The position numbers and the translations under genes are program-made. The notes beneath the pieces are model-generated. The model was not told where the DNA came from. It did no database searches and saw only the letters and a list, made by a program, of their open reading frames with translations. Below, piece by piece: positions 6,392 through 14,536 of a stretch of DNA of 19,516 bases (the stretch's first letter is position 1; each line of letters starts with the position of its first letter). The stretch spans positions 1 through 19,516 of the forward strand of contig URNG01000057.1 of the NCBI GenBank assembly GCA_900549295.1, in the 5' to 3' direction. The stretch is from an uncultured Rhodocyclaceae bacterium. GTDB lineage: Bacteria > Pseudomonadota > Gammaproteobacteria > Burkholderiales > Rhodocyclaceae.

Positions 6392-8548
6392 TCAGTTCAG
6401 ATTCATCTTGTCCGAAATGATGCGTGGCGTCACGAACACCAGGAGCTCGCGCCGCTTGGAATCTTCCTTGCGGTACTTGAACAGCCAGCCCAGCGCCGGA
6501 ATATCACCCAGCAACGGCACTTTTTCGACATTGCGCTGGGTATCGGTGATGAATACACCTCCAATCACAACCGTACCACCATTATCAACTACGACATTAG
6601 TTTCAACAATAGAACTCTTAATTGGTGGGTGGGCGTACGGTGATCCGGGAAGAACAACAGCTTTACTCCAATCTGCTTCCTCTTTCTTAATTTCAAGCTT
6701 CATCCCAACCGATCCCTCCGGCGTGATCTGCGGAGTTACCTTCAAAGCTAATTTAGCTTTCTTGAAAGTCACCGTTGCTGTTGCACCTGTTCCAGAATTA
6801 CTCTGGTACGTGACATACGGGATTTCCGTACCATCTTCGATGTTAGCTTCAGTATTATTCGCTGTTACCACTCTTGGGCTAGAAATAATCTTACCCAAAC
6901 CGTCGCCTTCCATGGCGGCAATTTCGAGGTTGAGAATACGCGTCAACGAAGAGTTGAAGAGAGAAAGAGCGAGATTGCCGCCTTTATCCGGCAGAGGAAG
7001 ATTTGTACCAGCCAACCCTTGAACAACGCTTTTCGCTTCGTCCAAGGTTGAAACAGTCCCGCCAGAGGCTCCCCAGCCATCACCCTTGAGCCGTCCCTTA
7101 GTGAGCAGCCCGAGTTTTGCTCCAATCTCCTGTTGAAAACTATCCTGCGCCTCAACAATCCGCGCTTCAATCAGCACCTGGCGCGCGCCAATATCAATCG
7201 TCTTGATGAAAGCACGAATCTCTTCCAGCTTGCTCGGGATGTCCGAAACAAACAGGATGTTCGATTGCTTGTCAGCAACTGCACTGCCACGCTTGCTCAG
7301 GATACGCTGGGTGGCGCTGCCGGAATCAGTATCCGAACCACCGCCAGGCCCGCCAAGGAGCGCCGCCACTTCGGCAGCTTTCTGATAGTTGAGCGCAAAT
7401 TGTTCGGTAGACAAAGGCTCCAGTTCACGAATCTGCTGGCGCGCCTCGAAATCGAGTTTCTCGCGGGTGGCGATTTCGTCACGCGGGGCAATCATGATGA
7501 TGTTGCCCTTCTTGCGCATGTCCAGGCCCTTTTGCTGGAAGATGATGTCGATCACCTGATCGGCCGGCACGTCCTTCAGCACCAGCGTGGTCGTGCCTGT
7601 CACCGTCTCGCTGATGACCGCATTCAGGCCCAACTCCTCAGCCATCAGACGCAGCAGGGCGCGCACGTCGCCGTTCTGGTAATTGATGCTGACGCGCGGG
7701 CCCTGGTAGCCGATCTTGGTGCCTTGCACCAGCTTGTTCGGGTCTTCGACGATTTTCTTCACTTCGACGATAAACTGGTTATCCGCTTGATAGGCGTTGT
7801 GCTCCCAGGCACCCTTGGGCGAAATCGTCAGGCGCGTGTTCTGGCCCACCGGCTTGGCTTCGACGGCAAATACCGGCGTTGCGAAATCGGTCACGTCCAG
7901 TTTGCGGCGCAGGTTTTCCGGCAGGGTAGTCTTGATGAAGTCCACCACCAGATTTTCGCCCTGCTTGCGGATGTCGATCGCCGTGCCGGGATCGCTCAGA
8001 TCGACCACAACGCGCCCCTCGCCATCCTTGCCGCGGCGAAACACCAAGTCGCGCACGGCATGGCCGGTGCTCAGCGGATTGGCCTCCTGGAAGCGCTGGG
8101 TACGTTCGGCCGCCACGTCGTTGACACGCTCGATCGGCGTCAGGGTGACGTAAAGCGAGCTGCCATCGACCCGGGTGTTGTAGTTCATGGAACGCACCAG
8201 ATTGAGCACCACCCGGGTCTTGTCGCCCACCTGCACCACGTTCAGGCTGCGCAGATCGCCTTCATTCACCTGATGCGTGGTTTTACCCAGGGCATTGGCC
8301 GTCCCCAGGAAATCCAGCGCCACCTTGGGCGGATTGGAAATTGCAAAGCTGGCGGGGGGCGATGCCATATGTTTGTTAAGGTCGATCTTGATGGCGATCT
8401 CGTTGCCATTGCGCGAGGTATTGATCGCCTCGATTGCATTGGCGCTGGCACTTGCGCCGGCAGCCGTCTTGGCTTCCTCTGCCTGCGCGCCAGATGCCAG
8501 CGCGGCGCAGCCCACCCAGGCTGCGACTGCATAATTAACCCATTTCAT
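6392..8548 (-). CDS. pilQ: Type IV pilus secretin PilQ
   Basis: Outer-membrane secretin through which the type IV pilus passes; also the DNA-uptake pore in competent species. The 718-residue protein has a signal peptide (cleavage likely after AQA, residue 23) and two AMIN domains for peptidoglycan binding (about 37-140 and 165-270). These are followed by an STN/N0 domain (about 280-370, RVSINYQNGDVRALLRLMAEE), an N1 domain (about 375-465), and the secretin barrel to the C-terminus (VVVDNGGTVVIGGVF, VPLLGDIPALGWLFK, LLVFVTPRII). A good ribosome site GGAGGGG lies about 9 bp before the ATG, which overlaps the pilP stop (ATGA). The stretch 6541-6900, encoding the secretin core, has about 44% GC by hand count, far below the 5' half of the gene (68% in 8041-8100), so codon use changes inside the gene. 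Confidence 0.97.
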   Translation of the reverse strand: MKWVNYAVAAWVGCAALASGAQAEEAKTAAGASASANAIEAINTSRNGNEIAIKIDLNKHMASPPASFAISNPPKVALDFLGTANALGKTTHQVNEGDLRSLNVVQVGDKTRVVLNLVRSMNYNTRVDGSSLYVTLTPIERVNDVAAERTQRFQEANPLSTGHAVRDLVFRRGKDGEGRVVVDLSDPGTAIDIRKQGENLVVDFIKTTLPENLRRKLDVTDFATPVFAVEAKPVGQNTRLTISPKGAWEHNAYQADNQFIVEVKKIVEDPNKLVQGTKIGYQGPRVSINYQNGDVRALLRLMAEELGLNAVISETVTGTTTLVLKDVPADQVIDIIFQQKGLDMRKKGNIIMIAPRDEIATREKLDFEARQQIRELEPLSTEQFALNYQKAAEVAALLGGPGGGSDTDSGSATQRILSKRGSAVADKQSNILFVSDIPSKLEEIRAFIKTIDIGARQVLIEARIVEAQDSFQQEIGAKLGLLTKGRLKGDGWGASGGTVSTLDEAKSVVQGLAGTNLPLPDKGGNLALSLFNSSLTRILNLEIAAMEGDGLGKIISSPRVVTANNTEANIEDGTEIPYVTYQSNSGTGATATVTFKKAKLALKVTPQITPEGSVGMKLEIKKEEADWSKAVVLPGSPYAHPPIKSSIVETNVVVDNGGTVVIGGVFITDTQRNVEKVPLLGDIPALGWLFKYRKEDSKRRELLVFVTPRIISDKMNLN

Positions 8549-9093
8549 TGGCTACTCCCCTCCGTGGTCTGCAGGTGCAACGAACTCTGCCGTTCGGTCC
8601 AATCACCTGCAGAATCCTGAATCAATTCACGTAATTTCACTTCGTTTTCGGTAATTTGCGTCACCATGCCGAAATCCAGCCCGATGTAATCGCCCACCTT
8701 GACTTGGCGAACGTTGTCTTCGTACTTGATGACGGCAAGCGGCTGCTTGTTTACGATCAGGCGGCCGATCATGGTCAGCGATTCCAGGGGGTATTTCTCC
8801 AGCACGCTGTTACGCAGTTCGCGCGCTTCGAAATCGGGGCCGCCGCTACCGCCCGTCTGGCCACGCCGGGAAGCGGGCTCGATCTTGCTGCTCTGGAAAG
8901 GATCGACCTGATCCGCCACCTCGTAAGGGATCGGCTCATAAGGTTTGACTTCCGGCAAGGGCTCGATGCGCCCGCGCAGGTCGCGGCTGTTGTCTTCCAT
9001 CCACTGCCGCAGATCCTCGTGCTCGCCGCCAGCACACCCGGCCAGCGACAGGCTCATGATCAGACCCAGGGCCGGTACAAGTGTTTTTCTCAC
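8545..9093 (-). CDS. pilP: Type IV pilus assembly lipoprotein PilP
   Basis: Inner-membrane lipoprotein that links the PilN/PilO complex to the PilQ secretin across the periplasm. The 182-residue protein has a lipoprotein signal with lipobox SLAGC (C20), a proline-rich extended linker (EPLPEVKPYEPIPYEVADQVDPF, about 42-64), and a C-terminal beta domain (ESLTMIGRLIVNKQPLAVIKYEDNVRQVKVGDYIG split over about 104-140) typical of PilP. It overlaps pilO and pilQ by 4 bp each. Identification rests on operon position, lipobox and length together. Confidence 0.95.
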   Translation of the reverse strand: MRKTLVPALGLIMSLSLAGCAGGEHEDLRQWMEDNSRDLRGRIEPLPEVKPYEPIPYEVADQVDPFQSSKIEPASRRGQTGGSGGPDFEARELRNSVLEKYPLESLTMIGRLIVNKQPLAVIKYEDNVRQVKVGDYIGLDFGMVTQITENEVKLRELIQDSAGDWTERQSSLHLQTTEGSSQ

Positions 9094-9767
9094 TTTTTCG
9101 CCCCCTTCTTTTCACTCTGCTTTTGCTGCGCCACTTCGGCCTCGTCGAGATAACGGAAGGTCTTTACCGTGGCATCCAGCGTCAGCGTACCGCCTTTGGC
9201 CGGCGCAATGGCAATGCCATTGAGCGTGACGATGCGCGGCAACTTGCCAATATCCGCAGCGAAGGCTCCGATATCATGGTACGGCCCGTTGATTTTCACT
9301 GTAACCGGCAATTCCGCGTAGAAATCCTTGACCTGCTCGGCAGCAGGGCGGAACAGTTCAAACTGCAAACCGCGCCCCAGACCAGCCTGGTTGACTTCGA
9401 TCAGCAAGGCTTCCATTTCCGACTTGTTGGGCAGTTGCTTGAGTAGCGCCCCGAAGGAACGATCGATTTCCGCCAGTTGCTGAACGTAAAGATCGAGATT
9501 GACTGCCTGACGCTTTTTCTGCAAATACTGGTCTTTCAGGGTCTGCTCTTCGTTTTCAGCCGTCGTTAGTGCCGTCAGTTGATCGTCCCACAGGAACCAC
9601 CAGCCACCGACCAGCAGCAACAGAAGAAAACCGATCAGGATGACGATCTTGGGAATCAGCGGCCAAGCACCCGGATCGTTCGGATTCAGATGCCGGAAAT
9701 CTTCCAGAGCGGCCTGAACATCGATTTTCCCGAGGGATTCCTTGAGGCTGGGCGACTTTTTACTCAT
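9090..9767 (-). CDS. pilO: Type IV pilus inner-membrane platform protein PilO
   Basis: Bitopic inner-membrane protein that dimerises with PilN in the pilus alignment complex. The 225-residue sequence has a short cytoplasmic N-terminus, one transmembrane segment at about 44-64 (IVILIGFLLLLLVGGWWFL), a periplasmic coiled coil (about 65-115) and a ferredoxin-like C-terminal domain with the family's LPNKSEMEALLIEVNQAG and the GPYHDIGAF motif. The ATG overlaps the pilN stop by 4 bp, and its stop overlaps the pilP start by 4 bp. Confidence 0.95.
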   Translation of the reverse strand: MSKKSPSLKESLGKIDVQAALEDFRHLNPNDPGAWPLIPKIVILIGFLLLLLVGGWWFLWDDQLTALTTAENEEQTLKDQYLQKKRQAVNLDLYVQQLAEIDRSFGALLKQLPNKSEMEALLIEVNQAGLGRGLQFELFRPAAEQVKDFYAELPVTVKINGPYHDIGAFAADIGKLPRIVTLNGIAIAPAKGGTLTLDATVKTFRYLDEAEVAQQKQSEKKGAKK

Positions 9768-10339
9768 TTCGCTCCCTCCCCGGTCTGGGCATCAGAAGAA
9801 GCCCGTGTCAGCGTGAAATTCATGCCAAACTCATTGACTCGCCGGCCATCCAGGACCACGGCCTTGGTTTCGATCAGCACGGGGGTTTCCAGCCAGGGCG
9901 ACGCCTCGATGTTGCGCATCAGGGCAGAAACGCGCGCATTCGATTGGGCATAGCCGGTAATGTTGACCTTGAGTCCATCCTGTTTGAGCGACTTGAGGTA
10001 AACCCCCTCCGGCACTTGCTGCGTCAATTCACTCAGCAGATAAACCGTTTCACCCCGGTCGCGCTGCAGATCTTCGATGACTTTCTTGCGTGCCAGCAAG
10101 GACTGGGTTTTTTCGCGCAGTTGCTTGATTTCTTCCAGCTGTTTGTCAAGCACCGCAATTTCCTGCTTGAGGAAATCGTTCTTGCGGTTTTGTTGCTCGA
10201 TCTGCGTTTCGATCAAGGTGTAAATAGCAAACACGATCACCGCAGCCAACAGGGCTACCAAGCCGAAGAGCACATAAAACTGCTCACGCCGGGCTTTCTT
10301 GGCCGCCTCCCGGTGCGGCAACAGGTTGATCCGTATCAT
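9764..10339 (-). CDS. pilN: Type IV pilus inner-membrane platform protein PilN
   Basis: Partner of PilO; its cytoplasmic tail binds PilM. The 191-residue protein begins MIRINLLPHRE, containing the INLLP motif that docks into PilM in characterised homologues. A transmembrane segment follows at about 23-43 (FYVLFGLVALLAAVIVFAIY), then a long periplasmic coiled coil (about 44-95, rich in Gln/Glu/Lys) and a small alpha/beta domain. The start overlaps the pilM stop by 4 bp (ATGA). Confidence 0.96.
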   Translation of the reverse strand: MIRINLLPHREAAKKARREQFYVLFGLVALLAAVIVFAIYTLIETQIEQQNRKNDFLKQEIAVLDKQLEEIKQLREKTQSLLARKKVIEDLQRDRGETVYLLSELTQQVPEGVYLKSLKQDGLKVNITGYAQSNARVSALMRNIEASPWLETPVLIETKAVVLDGRRVNEFGMNFTLTRASSDAQTGEGAK

Positions 10340-11424
10340 GCTGTATCAAACCTCCGCAATGCCAGGCCGCAGGCCACCATCAAGGCCGACGCATCGGTCA
10401 GCAGCGCGCGGGCACGCACCCGGTCGGACAGCACCATGTTAGCAAATGGGTTCGCCACCAAGGTATCGAACTGGGTACGGGTCGCCACCACTTCGTCGAT
10501 ACCATGAATCGAGGCGCAGCCGCCGGCCAGCACGATATGGTCGACCTTGCTGAACTGGGTGGACGTAAAGAAGAACTGCAATGCGCGCGACACTTCCAGC
10601 GCCATGTTCTCCATGAAGGGCACCAGAAGTTCGGTTTCATAACCTTCCGGCAGGTTGCCAACCCGCTTGGCCGCCTCGGCGTCTTCCTGATTCATGCCGT
10701 AATGCCGGGCAATGTCGAGCGTCAATTGATTACCGCCAAAAGCCTGCTCGCGAGCATAGACCTGCTGGCCATTCTTCAGCACCGTCAGGTGCATGGCGTT
10801 GGCGCCGACGTCCACCAGGGCCACGATCTGGTCGCGCCCGCCTTCCGGCAACTGGCGCTCGATCAGTTCGAAAGCGGCAAGCTTGGCCAGGGAATCGACA
10901 TCCACCACCAGCACCTTGAGGCCGGAAGCTTCCGCGGCGGCCACCCGGTCTTCGACACGCTCCTTCTTGGAAGCGGCGATCAATACCTCGACTTCGTCCG
11001 GCATCGAAGGTGCGGGACCGATGATCTGGTAATCGAGATTGACGTCATCCAGCGGAAAGGGAATGTACTGGTTGGCTTCGGTTTCCACCTGCACCTCCAG
11101 TTCCTCCTCGCGCAAGCCGGCGGCAACGATGATTTTTTTGGTGATCACGGCAGACGCCGGCAGCGCCATGGCGACGTTGCGCGTGGACGTGCCCAGACGC
11201 TTCCATGCGCGCTTGACGGCATCGACCACCACATCGAGATTGGTGATGTTGCCGTCGGTCACGGAATCTTTCGGCAACACTTCAATGGCGTAGCGCTCGA
11301 CGCGATAGCCATCTTTCCCATTGGCGGAGAGCTCGACGAACTTGACGGCGGACGAACTGATGTCCAGGCCAAGCAGTGTGCGCGCCTTGGGATTCAAGAA
11401 AGCGGAGATATCGAAACCCACCAC
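10336..11424 (-). CDS. pilM: Type IV pilus actin-like ATPase PilM
   Basis: Cytoplasmic actin-fold (FtsA-like) protein that binds ATP and the PilN tail to connect the pilus platform with the motor. The 362-residue protein shows the phosphate-1 motif LGLDISSSAVK (18-28), a phosphate-2 region VALVDVGANAMHLTV, and the adenosine-binding LAGGCASIHGIDE near the C-terminus. It is the first gene of the pil operon. Two tandem GTG codons (11424 and 11421) precede GGTTTC; a G-rich stretch (GGGGG) lies just upstream and fits the second GTG slightly better, so the start may be three bases later. Divergent from mrcA with a 161-bp intergenic region. Confidence 0.96.
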   Translation of the reverse strand: MVGFDISAFLNPKARTLLGLDISSSAVKFVELSANGKDGYRVERYAIEVLPKDSVTDGNITNLDVVVDAVKRAWKRLGTSTRNVAMALPASAVITKKIIVAAGLREEELEVQVETEANQYIPFPLDDVNLDYQIIGPAPSMPDEVEVLIAASKKERVEDRVAAAEASGLKVLVVDVDSLAKLAAFELIERQLPEGGRDQIVALVDVGANAMHLTVLKNGQQVYAREQAFGGNQLTLDIARHYGMNQEDAEAAKRVGNLPEGYETELLVPFMENMALEVSRALQFFFTSTQFSKVDHIVLAGGCASIHGIDEVVATRTQFDTLVANPFANMVLSDRVRARALLTDASALMVACGLALRRFDTA

Positions 11425-11440
11425 ACCCCCAAAAAAAATA

Positions 11441-11446
11441 CTTATA
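11441..11446 (-). promoter_or_regulatory. Possible -10 box of the pilM operon promoter (TATAAG)
   Basis: On the minus strand TATAAG lies 16 bp before the GTG of pilM in an AT-rich intergenic region. No clear -35 hexamer sits at 16-18 bp (upstream sequence is T-rich: TTGATTTTG). This is the best housekeeping-like candidate for the operon, but a weak one. Confidence 0.35.
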
Positions 11447-11545
11447 GATTACGGCGTTAGAAACAAAATCAATAATTCACTTGAGATGCTAACAGCAATT
11501 TTGAAGGACTGTAAAGCACTTTTGGGCCCGCCAGAAGGCTGAGCG

Positions 11546-11551
11546 TATAAT
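11546..11551 (+). promoter_or_regulatory. Possible -10 box of the mrcA promoter (TATAAT)
   Basis: A perfect TATAAT lies 34 bp before the ATG of the PBP1a gene. A weak -35 candidate TTGGGC (11522-11527) is 18 bp upstream. The position within the divergent pilM/mrcA intergenic region supports it. Confidence 0.5.
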
Positions 11552-11585
11552 TCCGCCACATTTTTCTTTCTGACGCCAGCCCGGT

Positions 11586-13970
11586 ATGCCCTTCGCCCTG
11601 CGCATCCTCATCGTTTATCCCTTGCTTGCCCTTCTCGGCCTGGCTGCCGTCGCCGTTGCCATTGTCGCCATCGTCATTGCACTCGCCTATCCCAACCTGC
11701 CATCCCTGGAAGTCCTGACCGATTACCACCCCAAGATCCCGATGCGCATTTACACCGCAGACGGTTTCCTGATGGGGGAATTCGGCGAGGAACGCCGCGC
11801 CGTGGTCAACATCGACGCGGTGCCGACGATCATGAAGCAAGCCATCCTGGCGGCGGAGGACGATCGCTTTTACCAGCATATCGGCATCGACTACATGGGC
11901 ATCCTGCGCGCTGCCAGCGCCAATCTGTTGCGCGGCTCGAAAACGCAGGGCGCATCCACCATCACGCAGCAGGTGGCGCGCAATTTCTTCCTGACTACGG
12001 AAAAAACCTATACCCGCAAGCTCTACGAAGCCTTGCTGTCACTGAAGATCGAAAGCAGTCTGAACAAGGACCAGATCCTGGAGCTTTACATCAACCAGAT
12101 CTTCCTCGGCCAACGCGCCTATGGTTTTGCCGCCGCCGCCCAGATTTATTTCGGCAAGCCGCTGGCGCAGATTTCCATCGCCGAAGCCGCCATGCTGGCG
12201 GGGCTGCCGAAGGCGCCGTCGGCCTACAACCCCATCGTCAACCCGCGCCGGGCGAGAATCCGTCAGGAATATGTCCTGCGGCGCATGCGCGAACTCAACT
12301 ACATCAATACGACACAATACGAAGCAGCGCTGAAAGAGCCGCTAATCATCAAGCGCGAACTTTCGGAATTTGCCGTACACGCCGAATACGCCGCCGAAAT
12401 GGCGCGCCAGATCGCCGCCGACAGCTTTCCGGAAACCGCTTACACCGCCGGTTTGAAGGTGTACACCACGCTCGACAAGACCGAGCAGGAAGCCGCTTAC
12501 CAGGCCTTGCGCAAGGGCGTGCTCGACTATGACCGCCGCAATGGCTACCGGGGTGCCGAGGCTTACCTCGATCTGAAAGACGTGACTTCCGACCAGGATG
12601 AAGCCATCGACGTGCTGCTGCAAGACATCAGCGACGCCGGCGACCTGCGCCCGGCGCTGGTGCTGGCCGCCGACAGCAAGGCCATCCACGCCTACGTCAA
12701 GGGCGGCGAAAACGTCACCTTGCAGGGCGACAGCCTGAAGTTCGCCGCCCGCATGCTCGACAACCAGGCGCCGCCCAACAAGCGCCTGCGCCGTGGCGCC
12801 ATCATGCGCCTCATCAAGAACGACAAGGGGGAATGGCAGATCAGTCAGTTGCCGGAGGTAGAGGCGGCCTTCGTCGCCGTCGCTCCCCAGGATGGGCACA
12901 TCCGCGCACTGGTCGGCGGTTTCGACTTCAACCGCAACATGTTCAACCACGTCACCCAGGCTTGGCGCCAACCCGGATCGAGTTTCAAACCTTTCATTTA
13001 CTCTGCCGCCCTGGAAAAAGGTTTCAATCCCGGTAGCCAGGTAGCGGACGAGCCCCTGGTCATCTCCGCTGGAGAAACCGGTTCGCAGGCCTGGGAACCG
13101 AAGAACTACGACGGCAAATACGACGGCCCGATGAGTTTGCGCACCGCGCTGGCGAAATCGAAGAATCTGGTTTCCGTCCGCGTCCTGCAGGCCATCGGCA
13201 CCCGTTATGCGCAGGATTACGTGACCCGCTTCGGCTTCGATGCGGACAAGCATCCGCCCTACCTGACCATGGCGCTGGGCGCCGGTTCGGTCACTGCCTG
13301 GCAGATGGTGGCGGCCAACGCCATTTTCGCCAACGGCGGTTTTCGCGTCACGCCTTACGTCGTCAAGGAAATCCGCGACGGCAAGGACCGGGTGATCGCC
13401 AACAGCCATCCCCCGCAAGCCGGTGACGAGAGCATCCGCGCCATCGACGCCCGCAATGCCTGGCTGATGGATTCCATGCTGCGCGACGTGACCATTTCCG
13501 GCACCGCCGCCCGCGCCACCGCACAATTGAAGCGCCGCGATCTGGCTGGCAAGACCGGCACCACCAACGATTATTACGACGCTTGGTTCTGCGGCTATCA
13601 GGCCACTGTGGCCGGCTGCGCCTGGATGGGCTACGACCAGCCGAAGAAACTGGGCAGTCGGGAAACCGGCGGTGTCGCCGCCCTGCCGATCTGGGTCGGC
13701 TACATGCAAACGGCGCTGCGCGGCGTGCCGGAGAAGATTCCCAGCCCGCCCGGCGGACTCAGCGCAGAGCCTGGAGGCGACGGCCGCAACCTGATCTACA
13801 CCGAAAATCTGCCCCTGTTGCACGCCGAAGAGGAAGGCGGTGGCGAAGAAACCGGCGGGCCATCATCCGGCGCACCGGCCACGAGCACGCGCGAGAGTCA
13901 CGCGCCACGGCCAACCGGCGTGCTCCCGGCCGTTACCGCCGACCTGCCGACCAATTACGGTCAGCACTGA
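11586..13970 (+). CDS. mrcA: Penicillin-binding protein 1A (bifunctional transglycosylase/transpeptidase)
   Basis: Class A PBP that polymerises and cross-links peptidoglycan on the periplasmic face of the inner membrane. The 794-residue protein has an N-terminal transmembrane anchor (about 8-34) and a GT51 glycosyltransferase domain with the catalytic motif EDDRFYQH (91-98) and GASTITQQVARNFFL (122-136). An OB-like insert typical of PBP1A comes next, then the transpeptidase motifs S465-SF-K468 (in QPGSSFKPF), SKN (525-527) and KTGTT (656-660), all intact. The C-terminal tail (about 720-794) is low-complexity, rich in Gly, Ser, Thr, Pro and Glu. It is divergent from pilM, an arrangement also known from other proteobacteria (ponA/mrcA beside pilM). 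The stop is 7 bp from the convergent cyaY stop. Confidence 0.97.
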   Translation: MPFALRILIVYPLLALLGLAAVAVAIVAIVIALAYPNLPSLEVLTDYHPKIPMRIYTADGFLMGEFGEERRAVVNIDAVPTIMKQAILAAEDDRFYQHIGIDYMGILRAASANLLRGSKTQGASTITQQVARNFFLTTEKTYTRKLYEALLSLKIESSLNKDQILELYINQIFLGQRAYGFAAAAQIYFGKPLAQISIAEAAMLAGLPKAPSAYNPIVNPRRARIRQEYVLRRMRELNYINTTQYEAALKEPLIIKRELSEFAVHAEYAAEMARQIAADSFPETAYTAGLKVYTTLDKTEQEAAYQALRKGVLDYDRRNGYRGAEAYLDLKDVTSDQDEAIDVLLQDISDAGDLRPALVLAADSKAIHAYVKGGENVTLQGDSLKFAARMLDNQAPPNKRLRRGAIMRLIKNDKGEWQISQLPEVEAAFVAVAPQDGHIRALVGGFDFNRNMFNHVTQAWRQPGSSFKPFIYSAALEKGFNPGSQVADEPLVISAGETGSQAWEPKNYDGKYDGPMSLRTALAKSKNLVSVRVLQAIGTRYAQDYVTRFGFDADKHPPYLTMALGAGSVTAWQMVAANAIFANGGFRVTPYVVKEIRDGKDRVIANSHPPQAGDESIRAIDARNAWLMDSMLRDVTISGTAARATAQLKRRDLAGKTGTTNDYYDAWFCGYQATVAGCAWMGYDQPKKLGSRETGGVAALPIWVGYMQTALRGVPEKIPSPPGGLSAEPGGDGRNLIYTENLPLLHAEEEGGGEETGGPSSGAPATSTRESHAPRPTGVLPAVTADLPTNYGQH

Positions 13971-13977
13971 TCCAACT

Positions 13978-14301
13978 TCATTCCCAGCTCAGATGTACCG
14001 TTTCCCCGGCCTGCTGCGTCAGCAGGCCGGAAAGCTTCTGCAGCAACTCGGCGCCATCTCGCGTATCCAACCAGACGCCGTCCTGCAAACGGAAATGAAA
14101 GCCGCCAGCGCGCGCGGCCACCCAGATTTCGCGGTTCACCACATGCCGACTGACGATGACCACGCTGTCGTCCGGGCAGGTGATTTCCAGATTGCCGCCC
14201 GCCAGCCGCTCACAGTCGAGCGCCTCGTCGTTCGCCTCCAGGCCGCGCTCGATGCGTACAAAAATCTGTTCGCTCAAATCGTTGAATTCGCGCTCATCCA
14301 T
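13978..14301 (-). CDS. cyaY: Iron donor protein CyaY (bacterial frataxin)
   Basis: Small cytoplasmic iron-binding regulator of Fe-S cluster assembly by IscS/IscU. The 107-residue length is normal. The N-terminal helix is acidic (MDEREFNDLSEQIFVRIE), followed by the frataxin beta-sheet with the conserved NREIWVAARAGGFHF (56-70) and a final helix (GAELLQKLSGLL). It lies convergent to mrcA (7 bp apart) and divergent from lptM (58 bp). Its 3' end contains a perfect hairpin, listed separately. Confidence 0.95.
   Translation of the reverse strand: MDEREFNDLSEQIFVRIERGLEANDEALDCERLAGGNLEITCPDDSVVIVSRHVVNREIWVAARAGGFHFRLQDGVWLDTRDGAELLQKLSGLLTQQAGETVHLSWE
14006..14030. repeat. Perfect 11-bp inverted repeat inside the 3' end of cyaY
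   Basis: Arms CCGGCCTGCTG (14006-14016) and CAGCAGGCCGG (14020-14030) are separated by CGT. The repeat lies within codons for LSGLLTQQAGE of cyaY and 36 bp past the mrcA stop. It has no T-run on either strand, so it is not a canonical intrinsic terminator, but a hairpin this stable could slow or protect the 3' ends of the two convergent transcripts. Confidence 0.7.
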
Positions 14302-14359
14302 GCTGTGCTACCATCCCTTCCCGATTTTTTTTCCGCACGGCTTTCGCCGTCATTGCGCC

Positions 14360-14536
14360 ATGTCCCGTTTTGCCCCGCTATTACTGGCCTTCGGCCTTGC
14401 CGCCTGCGGCATGAAAGGCCCGCTCGAACTGCCGCCCAAGGCAACTCAGGCGACCAAGGCCACGGCAACCCAGGGCGGCGATGGTAGCACGCCCGCCCCC
14501 TCTTCCTCCTCCGCCAGCAAAGACCCCAAACCATGA
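14360..14536 (+). CDS. lptM: LPS translocon maturation chaperone LptM (YifL-type small lipoprotein)
   Basis: A 58-residue lipoprotein: a short signal peptide with lipobox LAAC, followed directly by the family hallmark GMKGPLELPP, then a low-complexity tail of Thr/Ala/Ser/Pro/Lys. LptM (formerly YifL or LppL) assists disulfide maturation of LptD, the outer-membrane LPS transporter. I chose ATG 14360 because a longer reading frame upstream (from 14156) is antisense to cyaY and would bury the signal peptide. No strong ribosome site is visible. The stop overlaps the ATG of lysA by 4 bp, the conserved lptM-lysA arrangement of proteobacteria. Confidence 0.93.
   Translation: MSRFAPLLLAFGLAACGMKGPLELPPKATQATKATATQGGDGSTPAPSSSSASKDPKP

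Noticed and set aside
6541..6900. Insertion or intein inside pilQ as the cause of the low GC
   Set aside because: The secretin sequence continues in frame without extra residues or intein motifs; replacement of homologous sequence fits better.
7133..8620. 495-codon antisense frame over pilQ and the pilP end
   Set aside because: Shadow of pilQ; His/Gln/Ala/Leu-rich with no motif, and it crosses a real gene junction.
12342..13823. 493-codon antisense frame over mrcA
   Set aside because: Shadow of the PBP1a gene, whose catalytic motifs are intact in the sense frame.
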